In this document: one piece after another, positions 54,757 through 63,217 of the stretch | Position numbering within the stretch: position 1 is the first letter of the stretch | Layout of the letters: every line of letters starts with the position of its first letter | Source of the DNA: Lutispora saccharofermentans | GTDB lineage: Bacteria; Bacillota; Clostridia; Lutisporales; Lutisporaceae | Length of the DNA: 64,000 bases | Reading direction: 5' to 3' | NCBI RefSeq assembly: GCF_024363565.1 | Contig: NZ_JAJEKE010000001.1 | Coordinates: 310,001-374,000, forward strand | Program-made: the position numbers and the translations under genes | The notes under the pieces: model-generated | What the model was told of the DNA's origin: nothing | The model's input: only the letters and a program-made list of their open reading frames with translations | Databases searched by the model: none

Positions 54757-54786
54757 GAGCCTCTCAAAATTGCTTTTGAGAGGCTC
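54757..54786 (-). terminator. Terminator of hydG
   Basis: GAGCCTCTCAAAA (54757-54769) pairs with TTTTGAGAGGCTC (54774-54786). It begins 14 bases after the hydG stop on the minus strand; the T-run is weak. Confidence 0.75.
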
Positions 54787-54799
54787 ATAATCCGCCTAC

Positions 54800-56218
54800 T
54801 TATAATCTGAAATCGCGGCTGCCATTGCTTATTTTTATGAGATTTTGCCTTACAATTTCCTTGACCTTTTCTTTTGGAATATCTTCAATTCCCTTTCTAA
54901 TCAGAGCTTCGCCCAATTCCTTGGTTTCGGGCGAAGCATAATCCTCCAGATATTCCTTCAATGTCATAAGCGCGTTGGGATGGCAGCAGTTCTGTATCTG
55001 CCTGCTCTTGCAAAGGCTCATGAACCTGTCACCTGTCCTGCCTTCCCTGTAGCAGGCGGTGCAAAAGCTTGGAATGTATCCCATCTCCATCAGCCATCTG
55101 ACGATTTCATCGAGGGTTCTTCGATCGCTTACATCAAATTGAGAAGAATTTTCGTCTTCAGGCTCGGGCTCGTCATATCCGCCAACGCTTGTTTTTGAAC
55201 CGCCGCTGATTTGAGAAATACCCAGGTGAAGGACGCGTTCCCTGCACTCTTTGCTTTCCCTTGTCGATACGATCATCCCTGTGTATGGTACTGAGATACG
55301 GATACATGCTACGATTTTGGCAAATATATCGTCGCTTATTCCATTGCTGAAGGTCGACGGGTCTATGTCATCTGCAGGGCGTATCCTCGGTACACTGATT
55401 GTATGGGGGCCCACGCCAAATACCGCTTCAAGGTGCTCGGCATGCATCAGTAAGGCCGCGAATTCATACCTGTACAGCTCAAGCCCGAACAACACACCCA
55501 ATCCCACATCATCAATACCGCCTAGCATGGCTCTGTCCATTGCTTCAGTGTGCCAGGCATAATTGTGCTTTGGTCCTGTAGGATGCAGCTGTTCATAGCT
55601 TTCCTTATGATAGGTTTCCTGGAATAGGATATACGTACCGATTCCTGCATTTTTTAATTTGGTATAGTTCTCCACAGTCGTCGCAGCAATATTGACGTTT
55701 ACCCTGCGGATAGCTCCGTTTTTATGCTTTACGTTGTAAATCGTATTGATGGATTCAAGGATATACTCGATCGGATTGTTTACCGGATCTTCGCCGGTTT
55801 CCAATGCAAGCCGCTTATGTCCCATATCCTGCAGCGCTATAACCTCGCGCCTGATTTCGTCCTGTGTCATTTTCTTTCTTGTGATGTGTTCGTTTTTCTT
55901 ATGATAGGGACAATATACACAGCCGTTTACACAGTAATTGGACAGGTATAGCGGCGCGAACATTACAATTCGATTTCCATAAAAATCCTTTTTGATCTGT
56001 TCGGCGAGTCTATAGATTTCATTGTTTTTTTCTTCGATTTCACAATCCAGCAAAACTGCAGCTTCCCTATGTGAAAGACCTTTGCGGAGTTTTGCCTTTT
56101 CAATGATGCTATCGATAAGTGCGGAATTGTTTTTGTTGTTTTCCGCATACTCCAGCGTATCAAGAACCTCCTGATGCGATATGAATTCTTCTGATTTGGA
56201 TGATTTTGGATCGTACAT
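54800..56218 (-). CDS. hydG: [FeFe]-hydrogenase maturase HydG
   Basis: 472 aa radical-SAM tyrosine lyase that supplies CO and cyanide to the H-cluster. The CxxxCxxC motif is seen as NYCVNGCVYCPYHKKN near residue 90; GETYHKE-type and GVGPHTISVPRIRPAD barrel motifs follow; the C-terminal auxiliary cluster is carried by FCTACYREGRTGDRFMSLC with its two Cys pairs. Full length. ATG 56218 follows AGAAGGGAGTAATATC, 58 bases after hydE. The hydrogenase itself and HydF are not in this window. Confidence 0.96.
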   Translation of the reverse strand: MYDPKSSKSEEFISHQEVLDTLEYAENNKNNSALIDSIIEKAKLRKGLSHREAAVLLDCEIEEKNNEIYRLAEQIKKDFYGNRIVMFAPLYLSNYCVNGCVYCPYHKKNEHITRKKMTQDEIRREVIALQDMGHKRLALETGEDPVNNPIEYILESINTIYNVKHKNGAIRRVNVNIAATTVENYTKLKNAGIGTYILFQETYHKESYEQLHPTGPKHNYAWHTEAMDRAMLGGIDDVGLGVLFGLELYRYEFAALLMHAEHLEAVFGVGPHTISVPRIRPADDIDPSTFSNGISDDIFAKIVACIRISVPYTGMIVSTRESKECRERVLHLGISQISGGSKTSVGGYDEPEPEDENSSQFDVSDRRTLDEIVRWLMEMGYIPSFCTACYREGRTGDRFMSLCKSRQIQNCCHPNALMTLKEYLEDYASPETKELGEALIRKGIEDIPKEKVKEIVRQNLIKISNGSRDFRL

Positions 56219-56276
56219 GATATTACTCCCTTCTTATATGGGTCAGAAAATCTTCCCCTTCAGTAATGGAATCCTC

Positions 56277-57320
56277 TTAAAGAACTGATTTATGGTCTCC
56301 ACGAGTTACCGATATCTGATAGCCGATGCTTTCCATGCGTTTTTGCAGGCAGTACCGGCATTCAGCTGCTTCATCCCCCATACAGATCTTGTTGTCGTAG
56401 AGCATATATTTTTTTCTTACATTAGTAGGTGACAGGTTAGGCATAACTACGTTTGCTCCCGCCAGGATGCCAAGCTCCCTCCCTTTAGGATGGATTGTTC
56501 CCAGAGCAGTTGTAGCAGGCAGCAGAACGGTTGGAAGAATTAAGCGGATCATGCCGAGTAAAAACAAGGTCAGCTCCAGCGTTCCCGCTTTCATGTCCGC
56601 AAAGGGCGTTTCATGGTGTGGTATGAACGGACCGATGCCTACCATGTGGGGGCTAAGCTCCTTTATAAATTGCAAATCCTCAACCAGGCAATCGGTGGTC
56701 TGGAACGGGGAACCGACCATGAATCCGCATCCAACCTGATAGCCTATTTGTTTCAGGTTATAAAGACACTGCTTCCTGGTTTCAAGCGACATCGTCACGG
56801 GATGAAGCTTGCCATAATGTCCGGCGTCTGCAGTCTCATGCCTGAGCAGGTAGCGGTCTGCCCCGGCGTCATAGAACGCTTTATAGGTTTCATAGCTTTT
56901 TTCCCCCATAGAAAGCGTAACCGCACAATCGGGATAATTTTTCTTTATGGTACGGATGATATCGATCATTTTCTCATCAGTATAATATCCATCCTCACCG
57001 CCCTGCAGTACAAAGGTGCGAAAACCCAGGTCATATCCGGCGGCACAGCAATCAAGTATCTGCTCCTTTGACAAGCGGTACCGCTCTGCGTTTAAGTTGC
57101 TTCTGCGTATACCGCAGTAGAGGCAGTCGTTTCTGCAGTAGTTTGTGAATTCTATCAGCCCTCGTATATACACGTCCTTCCCGTAATTATCGATCCGAAC
57201 CTTCCTGGCTTTTTCGAAGAGATATTCCGAAAGCTCAGGGCTCCGGCTGTCTATAAGCATCTTGTATTCTTCCGGTGAAAGCGTGCATGTTTCATAAAGC
57301 TTGTCAATAAGCTTATTCAT
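56277..57320 (-). CDS. hydE: [FeFe]-hydrogenase maturase HydE
   Basis: 347 aa radical-SAM enzyme. The SAM cluster motif is CRNDCLYCGIRRSN near 58-70; TFVLQGGEDGYYT and DRYLLRHETAD follow, and a C-terminal cluster site C-M-G-D-E-A-A-E-C-R-Y-C is present. ATG 57320 is used rather than the GTG four codons earlier because AAGGTGAGG precedes it. It overlaps the regulator stop by eight bases. Makes the dithiolate bridge with HydF and HydG. Confidence 0.95.
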   Translation of the reverse strand: MNKLIDKLYETCTLSPEEYKMLIDSRSPELSEYLFEKARKVRIDNYGKDVYIRGLIEFTNYCRNDCLYCGIRRSNLNAERYRLSKEQILDCCAAGYDLGFRTFVLQGGEDGYYTDEKMIDIIRTIKKNYPDCAVTLSMGEKSYETYKAFYDAGADRYLLRHETADAGHYGKLHPVTMSLETRKQCLYNLKQIGYQVGCGFMVGSPFQTTDCLVEDLQFIKELSPHMVGIGPFIPHHETPFADMKAGTLELTLFLLGMIRLILPTVLLPATTALGTIHPKGRELGILAGANVVMPNLSPTNVRKKYMLYDNKICMGDEAAECRYCLQKRMESIGYQISVTRGDHKSVL

Positions 57321-57591
57321 CGCCTGCCTCACCTTCAGCCCTTCCGGTTATCTTCGAAAATGCCGCTTTCGTGCTGACCCCTGGCAATCTGCCAAGCTTC
57401 CCTGAAAGAGCGCTGATTATATCCTGCGGAGCATCCACTGCAATGCTTATTATGCTTACGCCTTTTTCGCGATACGGCAGTCCCATTCTGCCAATAATAT
57501 ACTTCCCATAATCATGCAAAATGCAATTCAGTTTTTCTGCCGAATCGGTATCCTCAATAATGATCCCGATAATCGCAACCCTCGTTTCCAT
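57313..57591 (-). CDS. TM1266-like iron-only hydrogenase system regulator
   Basis: 92 aa, ACT-like ferredoxin-fold domain: TRVAIIGIIIEDTDSAEKLNCILHDYGKYIIGRMGLP and GVSIISIAVDAPQDIISALSGKLG are the two halves. This family sits with hydE, hydF and hydG and is thought to sense something for the hydrogenase system; no DNA-binding domain is present. The frame runs upstream through the leader, but GGAGG before ATG 57591 is clear. Its last eight bases overlap hydE. Confidence 0.87.
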   Translation of the reverse strand: METRVAIIGIIIEDTDSAEKLNCILHDYGKYIIGRMGLPYREKGVSIISIAVDAPQDIISALSGKLGRLPGVSTKAAFSKITGRAEGEAGDE

Positions 57592-57606
57592 AAAAGACCT
57601 CCAATC

Positions 57607-57755
57607 AAAAAAAATACGCCCGGGAAGGCGCAATATCATCGTTAATAACTTAACAATCATGGATATAGCTGTGCCTTCCGCCTTATACTGTGTATTTGGC
57701 GTCAGTAACAATTATGCTTTACTGCTTTGCCATAAGAAACCTCTTGTGGCTTAGC
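57607..57755 (-). promoter_or_regulatory. Highly structured leader RNA of the hydEG operon with a terminator-type end
   Basis: On the minus strand, in order: H1 57755-57724 (nested GC-rich stem around AAGA-GGTT-TCTT), H2 57724-57703 (CAGTAA/TTACTG), H3 57701-57679 (CGCC/GGCG around ATAC/GTAT) and H4 57679-57623 (GGAAGGC/GCCTTCC around ATATC/GATAT). An overlapping small hairpin (CGCC/GGCG, 57630-57617) competes with H4 and precedes eight T (57614-57607). I recognise no known riboswitch. The two exclusive last hairpins are consistent with transcription attenuation. Confidence 0.6.
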
Positions 57756-57761
57756 AATTTT

Positions 57762-57790
57762 ACTATATTATATTTCCATACAATTGTCAA
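57762..57790 (-). promoter_or_regulatory. Promoter of the hydEG operon
   Basis: A perfect TTGACA (57790-57785) and TATAGT (57767-57762) on the minus strand are 17 bases apart, with the start near 57755. Confidence 0.75.
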
Positions 57791-58044
57791 TGCTTTCCGC
57801 ATCATCAGTTTTGACGGAGAACATAAGCAGAAATGAAATATGCATTTCCACCCGCTTTAAATGTCCGACATCAATACAACAACTTCTCGGGCTCTAAAAT
57901 GATTGTTATATTTTATATCATACCGCTTTGTCCTGTCAGAAGCTTTGTGTTTAAGTTGCAGGTATGCTGGCAAATATATCCTTGCATTCATTATACCAAT
58001 GGACGTAAGGTCAATGTCAATATGCATTTTGAGACTGATCTTGG
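57791..58044. other. Intergenic stretch with no recognised feature
   Basis: Between the hydEG promoter and the end of the helicase gene I see no supported gene or clear hairpin. Short open frames here lack ribosome-binding sites. Confidence 0.6.
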
Positions 58045-60276
58045 TCACAGCTGCAATAAGGGTGTGCGCTTTCCGGAATAATATACACATAACACATGAA
58101 GAGCCCTGGTGCAGGCAGTATAAAAAAGCAGCCTTTCTTCCTCACAACAATAATTTTCATTTCCTGCATTATATATAAGCACCACATCAAATTCCAGACC
58201 TTTAGCAAGATAGGCAGGTATTATTACAGCGCCGTTCAAATATCCCTCATCATCGCTGATTATGACTTTCACTTGAACCTTATCCTTTAAGAATCTGTAC
58301 ACTTCATTTGCTTCCTTTTTAGTCCTTGTTATGATTCCAATAGATTTATAACCTTTCCCTTTATATATTTTTATATCCTCTAAAATTTTTTCTTTTATAG
58401 CCTCTTCCCGTGGAAAACCAAGGACTATAGGTTTATCTCCGTATCTTTCTACTGATTCATCAGTGCTTTCTTTATTTAGCAGCATTCTTGAGAATTTTGT
58501 AATCTCCATTGTGGATCTGTAGCTTTTCGTCAAGTTCATGAGGCAGGTATTATCCTGCGGGAATATATGTGATATATTCTGATAATCACCTACATTCATG
58601 AATGGGTTTATCGATTGATTGAGATCACCCAGCATGGTTATGCTGGCATGATTAAAAAGCTGGTAAAAAATTTCATATTGCAGCGGCGTATAGTCTTGAG
58701 CCTCATCAATGATAACATATTTGATCTCTGAAGTTTTCGGAAGATCTCCCAGAGCGCCCATGAGATACAGAAGGGGAGGCTGATCCTCATAATAAAGTTG
58801 CTGGGCCTTTAAATTTTCTAGGGTATAGCTTTTGATTTCATCTATTTCCTTCTCAGCGTCTGAGCTTTCGCAAAAAAGCTCAAGATTCTCAATCAGCTTT
58901 TTATAGATATCCACTAAATCAAACTTTGTTATTCTGTCGATTTCAGAGTATATATCCTTCATTTCACCCTTTACAATAACTCTGCTTTTTTTGACAATTT
59001 CTGCTTTATTTATATAAGACTCTGAATCATCAAGCTCGTCCATCACTTCCTTTATCCTTTCTTTTTCGTAAGGCTCCAATAAGAATAAGACTCTTTCTCT
59101 CAGCTTTTGAAGTCTCCTTTTCAGAGGAAGCTGAAAATAATCTTTATAGTACAGCTCGTGCAAATCCATATATGAAATTATCAACTTATCTCTGAAAGTT
59201 ATATCATTAAAATTTCTGTCTACTTTTCCAACATAGCTTACATATTTCTTTAATACATCTGTAAATTCCATGGAAGACTTATATTTTATATTCCTGATCC
59301 TCTTCTGATAGGCCGGTTTATCCTTGGACGCCAAAATATATTCCATCATATCGCAATAATCTTCTTTCTTTAATTCACCGCCCAATGTATTATGCATATA
59401 TTCCTTAAAGGTTGTCTGGAGCATATTATCTTCTCCCAGCAGAGGCAGCACATCAGATATATAATCATTAAAAATTTGATTGGGTGAGAATATTATTATA
59501 TTCTGAGGCCCAATATTCTCACGGTGCTTATAAAGCAGATAGGCTATTCTGTGAAGAGCAATAGATGTTTTCCCGCTGCCGGCAGGTCCTTGTACAATTA
59601 AATTCTTATATTCTTCATTGCGTATTACCTTATTCTGTTCTCTTTGAATAGTCGTTATTATGGTTTTCATCTTATTATCGACACTTTTACTCAAGATTTC
59701 CTGAAGTATTTCATCATCTATCTTCAGATTGCTGTCAAACATGTATTCTATCTTACCGTTATTTATTTTGTACTGCCGCTTCAGCGTAACTTTACCACGA
59801 ATAATTCCTTCAGGGCATTTATAACTGGCTTCCCCAATTTCATAATCATAAAACATACTGGAAACCGGCGCTCGCCAGTCATATACCAGAATATCATATC
59901 TGTCGTTTATCAGATTTGCTATCCCAATATAATACTTTTCAGCATTCTCATCTCCATTTTCAATAAAATCTATTCTTCCAAAGTAGGGTGATAAAATCAT
60001 TTTTTTGTATTTTTCCTGAAGCTTTTTAGTAAATTCGTGACTCCTCTTTTGCATTTTCAGCACATCGATGAATGCCAAAAAGTCTACAATCTGGTCCAGT
60101 TCATTTGCAATGGAAACAGAACCCATTTCTTGCCATAGCTCCCTTTGAGTATCTATGGCTTCCTTTTTAAGCTTTTTATTGAAGTCTCGCTTTTCACTAA
60201 GCTGTTTGCGGGCTTCTTTCAGCACATTTTCCAACCACTCGTTTTCCTGTTTCCATTCAAAATCGCTAATGCTCAT
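58045..60276 (-). CDS. helD: HelD-type UvrD/Rep-family helicase
   Basis: 743 aa. A charged N-terminal coiled-coil (about 5-90) is followed by the P-loop GPAGSGKTSIALHRIAYLL near 225, GDLNQSINP and YVIIDEAQDYTPLQ (Walker B and Q-motif), and C-terminal helicase motifs (SYRSTMEITKF, KGLEFDVVLIYNA, ACTRALHVLCVYY). HelD proteins dislodge RNA polymerase from DNA and recycle it. Full length. ATG 60276 follows GGAGGATATGTC. Function inferred from family; a UvrD-type repair role is the alternative. Confidence 0.9.
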   Translation of the reverse strand: MSISDFEWKQENEWLENVLKEARKQLSEKRDFNKKLKKEAIDTQRELWQEMGSVSIANELDQIVDFLAFIDVLKMQKRSHEFTKKLQEKYKKMILSPYFGRIDFIENGDENAEKYYIGIANLINDRYDILVYDWRAPVSSMFYDYEIGEASYKCPEGIIRGKVTLKRQYKINNGKIEYMFDSNLKIDDEILQEILSKSVDNKMKTIITTIQREQNKVIRNEEYKNLIVQGPAGSGKTSIALHRIAYLLYKHRENIGPQNIIIFSPNQIFNDYISDVLPLLGEDNMLQTTFKEYMHNTLGGELKKEDYCDMMEYILASKDKPAYQKRIRNIKYKSSMEFTDVLKKYVSYVGKVDRNFNDITFRDKLIISYMDLHELYYKDYFQLPLKRRLQKLRERVLFLLEPYEKERIKEVMDELDDSESYINKAEIVKKSRVIVKGEMKDIYSEIDRITKFDLVDIYKKLIENLELFCESSDAEKEIDEIKSYTLENLKAQQLYYEDQPPLLYLMGALGDLPKTSEIKYVIIDEAQDYTPLQYEIFYQLFNHASITMLGDLNQSINPFMNVGDYQNISHIFPQDNTCLMNLTKSYRSTMEITKFSRMLLNKESTDESVERYGDKPIVLGFPREEAIKEKILEDIKIYKGKGYKSIGIITRTKKEANEVYRFLKDKVQVKVIISDDEGYLNGAVIIPAYLAKGLEFDVVLIYNAGNENYCCEEERLLFYTACTRALHVLCVYYSGKRTPLLQL

Positions 60277-60322
60277 GACATATCCTCCTATAATATTTAG
60301 CTAAAAATTTTTTCTAACTATA

Positions 60323-60351
60323 TTGACATTGCCTTTACGTTGTTGTATACT
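60323..60351 (+). promoter_or_regulatory. Strong orphan promoter pointing towards the IS element
   Basis: TTGACA (60323-60328) and TATACT (60346-60351) are exactly 17 bases apart on the plus strand. No ribosome-bound ORF follows; a terminator-like hairpin lies at 60469-60495. It is divergent from helD. The 60352-60546 stretch could be a short RNA. Confidence 0.65.
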
Positions 60352-60468
60352 TAAAATAGGGGTATTGTAAATTGTGTTTCAATAATTAGAAATCAGATTT
60401 AGTTTACCACCCTTTGATTTATTATGTCAATAGTGAAGAGAGTCATAATTTTATATTTTACTTGTAAC

Positions 60469-60495
60469 AAAGCCTGTGATGCTTCTATCACAGGC
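60469..60495 (+). terminator. Hairpin ending the orphan transcript
   Basis: GCCTGTGAT (60472-60480) pairs with ATCACAGGC (60487-60495), followed by CTTTG on the plus strand. Stem strong, T-tract weak. Confidence 0.5.
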
Positions 60496-60546
60496 CTTTG
60501 CTATTGATAACCTTATTTAATTCTGTTAGTTCTTTTTGCTATATAA

Positions 60547-60576
60547 TTAGTCCTGTGCAGTAAAAAGGAAAATTTT
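60547..60576 (+). repeat. Left end of the IS
   Basis: TTAGTCCTGTGCAGTAAAAA begins the left terminal inverted repeat; it aligns with the right end at 61688-61717. Confidence 0.65.
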
Positions 60577-61589
60577 AAGCAACAAGCCCTAACTTGGTAA
60601 TCATTGAGCTTAGACTTAGCCCTTTAGCTGCACAAGAATATGAAGCTTTAACAATTTCAACCATGTATTGTTGACGGAAATACCCTATTGTATCTCCTAT
60701 GGTCTTTAAACCTAAGACTTTACTTTTGGATGTTCTAAAAAGTTCCAAGAATGTATAGGTCATAAACACCATGCTCCAGTACCTTTTAATAAATGTTAAG
60801 GACTGAACTTGATATTGGTCAAAGCCAAGTGAGTTCTTATGATATCTGTAACTAACCTCTATATCCCAGCGGTTTTGATAGTATTTTAAGATAACTGGGC
60901 AGGTTTCATTCTTACGTATATAGGTTGAAAACTCTTTGACACTTGGTTTAAGGCCGAAAGGATAAATTACACGATTGGATTTAATTCTTCCAATTGTATG
61001 ATATCCTCTTTTGAGCGCATGAAGCATCAGCTTTCCTGAGGTATACCAAGCATCTACCAGCAAATAATTTGTTTTGGTAGCTGGAGTGAACTCGTCAACT
61101 AATTGCATGGCAAGCTCATGTTTGTTTTTAAAATGTCTTTTGGCTTTTGAGCCATAAAACTGCTTCCTGAGATAAAGCTTGAAATTAAGTGGCAGCGAAT
61201 AATCAGCGTTTTCCCATCGCTGTGAGAATGATGATAAGCAAGGCCTTCAATCTTTTTTGTAGAATTATCCTTTTTACTCAAAGAGTCATCTACAATTAGG
61301 AAACCAATGTTGTATTCATCAACATTCTCGCGGACAGTATGGATATCCTTTTGTAGTCTACATACTCATTATTCCATTTGTATTCGCTCAAAAATCTTGA
61401 ACCTGTGCTTCTATCTCTATTAGAAGTAAGTCTTCTGTAGATGGCAGAGATAGTTTTATTACCCTCTGCAGTGATTATGCCTGAGACCATATTTATGATA
61501 TGGTTATTCAAAGCAGCAGAATAAGGCAATTGTAGCACATTTATATAGTTCCTGATGTTCTGATTTTGTTCTATTATTATCTCAGGCAT
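60575..61589 (-). pseudogene. IS4-family transposase, two frameshifts
   Basis: Reading from ATG 61589 (GGAGGTCGAAACTT before it), the N-terminal part PEIIIEQNQNIRNYINVL runs to about 61350, where the frame shifts; the next block DEYNIGFLIVDDSLSKKD carries the first catalytic Asp, then a second shift occurs near 61220. The last 177 codons (60575-61108) are intact, with LLVDAWYTSG (second Asp) and YQNRWDIEVSYRYHK, the Y-R-E-K signature of IS4 transposases with the catalytic Glu. Two separate frame losses mean it is inactive. Confidence 0.85.
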
Positions 61590-61687
61590 AAGTTTCGACC
61601 TCCGTGATTTGTTTATTGTTTTGGACAACTCTAAACTACCACAAATGGTCAACTTATGCCTTTGTTTTACCATAGTTTTGGTAATAC

Positions 61688-61717
61688 AATATTTGACTTT
61701 TTAATGCACAACACTAA
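61688..61717 (-). repeat. Right end of the IS
   Basis: On the minus strand it starts TTAGTGTTGTGCATTAAAAA and matches the left end at 60547-60576. Confidence 0.65.
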
Positions 61718-61726
61718 TTTATTAAA

Positions 61727-62461
61727 TTAACCCGCAACCACACCCCGTTTTTTCAGCCATACGGCTGCAAGCATAATACAGACAGCCAGATAGAAGAGGC
61801 TGTTCAGGACAAACTGTTCCGTACTGCACTGCATGGGACCTCCAGGATGATTGGCGCGCATGCCCAGGCATAAAAGAGAATAGGGAAACCATACACCATA
61901 ACCCTTGGCCATCGCCGCCAGACCTGCTACCCCGCCAATCAGCGCAATTCCAACCGGTACGGCGAAACTCCGTATCACAAACGATATGCAAAGCTGGAGA
62001 GCGCAGATTACAATCCCGCCGGCAGCGCCGCACAAAAGCCATTCGGGAAGCTCCGGCGGAATAGGAGAGATAAGCCCGCAAAGCTTACCGGAAATCACAA
62101 ACAGTACGCCAATCCAAATCTGTGTCAGAAGCACCATAACGGAAGCCATAATAAGCTTCGAAAAATAGAAATACGAAACCGGTACGGGCGCCGTCATAAC
62201 AACGTTCCAGTTGTGGTTCATATGTTCCAGTCGGCACATATAGGAACAGTAAACACCTATAATAGCCGGTAGAAAAAAATAACAGGTGAAGATGGTGTGC
62301 TGTGTCCACAGGCTGTACCATTCATCTTGGAGGATACCGGCATTCTGCAGATAATTAAAGGTACCCATAACGGCGGGCAAAATGGGAAGAATTAAAAAAG
62401 CAAGCCAGACCGGGCTGTGGTGAAGCTTCATTTTTTCGGCCTGAAGCGTTCTGAAAAACAT
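61727..62461 (-). CDS. ABC-2 permease of a lantibiotic-immunity-type transporter (MutG/LanG-like)
   Basis: 244 aa with about six helices. EKMKLHHSPVWLAFLILPILPAVMGTFNYLQN at the start and LRLEHMNHNWNVVMTAPVPVSYFYFSKLI are typical of the LanG/SpaG/MutG permeases, which expel bacteriocins from the cell. It is the last of three genes. Its GC content appears higher than the surrounding genes, suggesting foreign origin. The substrate is unknown. Confidence 0.82.
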   Translation of the reverse strand: MFFRTLQAEKMKLHHSPVWLAFLILPILPAVMGTFNYLQNAGILQDEWYSLWTQHTIFTCYFFLPAIIGVYCSYMCRLEHMNHNWNVVMTAPVPVSYFYFSKLIMASVMVLLTQIWIGVLFVISGKLCGLISPIPPELPEWLLCGAAGGIVICALQLCISFVIRSFAVPVGIALIGGVAGLAAMAKGYGVWFPYSLLCLGMRANHPGGPMQCSTEQFVLNSLFYLAVCIMLAAVWLKKRGVVAG

Positions 62462-62464
62462 ATT

Positions 62465-63217
62465 TCACATCTCCTTTCGAATAAAAAGTGTGCGGCCAAT
62501 GATATAGATTATAAAGAACATAACGGATAGGGTAATAAAACCGGTCCAGTCAACCGGCACATAGTAAAAATCCGTGATGCGTGTCGTCCTGTCCCAGTCC
62601 ATGCCTACAAACATCAGCACGCCGTAATATCCCCAAAGTAGAAGCCTTTCAAGGCTTTGCGGAAAATACATAATAAAGAGTCCGGCAAAGCTCCCGATAA
62701 TGCCAACTGTAAGAGGAACCATCTGGTTCTTAAACAGAAGCGACAGAACCTGCTGCAGCAAAAGAATGGTCAGATTTACGACTGTTGTAAAGAGCAGGTA
62801 ATATAATAATTTATCGGACGGCGGGTTTCCATCAAATCCGGTTGCATAGCCCACAGCAACAATGACAACAAGCTGTAAAATAACCGCAGCAAGCATATAC
62901 AAAGCACCGCAAAAAAATTTTGCGGCAAACAAACGCTGGGCGGGCATCACGGTATTTATAATCTTAAACATCTGCCCCTTATGCTCAATATCGCAGAGAC
63001 GCGATGCCACCACTGCCGCAATGATCGGCATCATAATGGAATTAAGCAGTGGAAACTGGTATAGAAAATACATCCAACCCTGGGAAAGGTCATGCGCGTC
63101 CATTCTTTGAACACCCCATAAAGACCACAGTATCTGCACGAAAACCAGGGCGGCAACAATTGCCCATACCCTTCTGCGGCGGATTTTCCGGAATTCCATA
63201 GCAATCGCCTTTATCAT
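62465..63217 (-). CDS. ABC-2 permease of a lantibiotic-immunity-type transporter (MutE/LanE-like)
   Basis: 250 aa with about six helices. MEFRKIRRRRVWAIVAALVFVQIL, the conserved MYFLYQFPLLNSIMMPIIAAVVASRLCDIEHKGQMFK segment and a basic C-terminus (LFIRKE) match the LanE/MutE family. Overlaps the ATPase stop by four bases (63214-63217). ATG 63217 follows GGGGGTGAGCTT. Confidence 0.82.
   Translation of the reverse strand: MIKAIAMEFRKIRRRRVWAIVAALVFVQILWSLWGVQRMDAHDLSQGWMYFLYQFPLLNSIMMPIIAAVVASRLCDIEHKGQMFKIINTVMPAQRLFAAKFFCGALYMLAAVILQLVVIVAVGYATGFDGNPPSDKLLYYLLFTTVVNLTILLLQQVLSLLFKNQMVPLTVGIIGSFAGLFIMYFPQSLERLLLWGYYGVLMFVGMDWDRTTRITDFYYVPVDWTGFITLSVMFFIIYIIGRTLFIRKEM

Larger units (their letters stand above)
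60547..61717 (-). mobile_element. Decayed IS4-type insertion sequence
   Basis: About 1.17 kb, bounded by related ends that begin TTAGT at 60547 and, on the opposite strand, at 61717 (23 of 30 bases alike, sharing TGTGCA and TAAAAAG). It holds one transposase gene broken by two frameshifts. No clear target duplication is seen. It interrupts the region between helD and the ABC transporter genes. Confidence 0.8.

Noticed and set aside
57833..58081. An 82-codon plus-strand frame in the hydE-helD gap
   Set aside because: No ribosome-binding site, no recognisable family, and it overlaps the end of helD.
61099..61281. A separate 60-residue gene in the IS
   Set aside because: It is the middle, frame-shifted part of the transposase pseudogene and contains its first catalytic Asp region.
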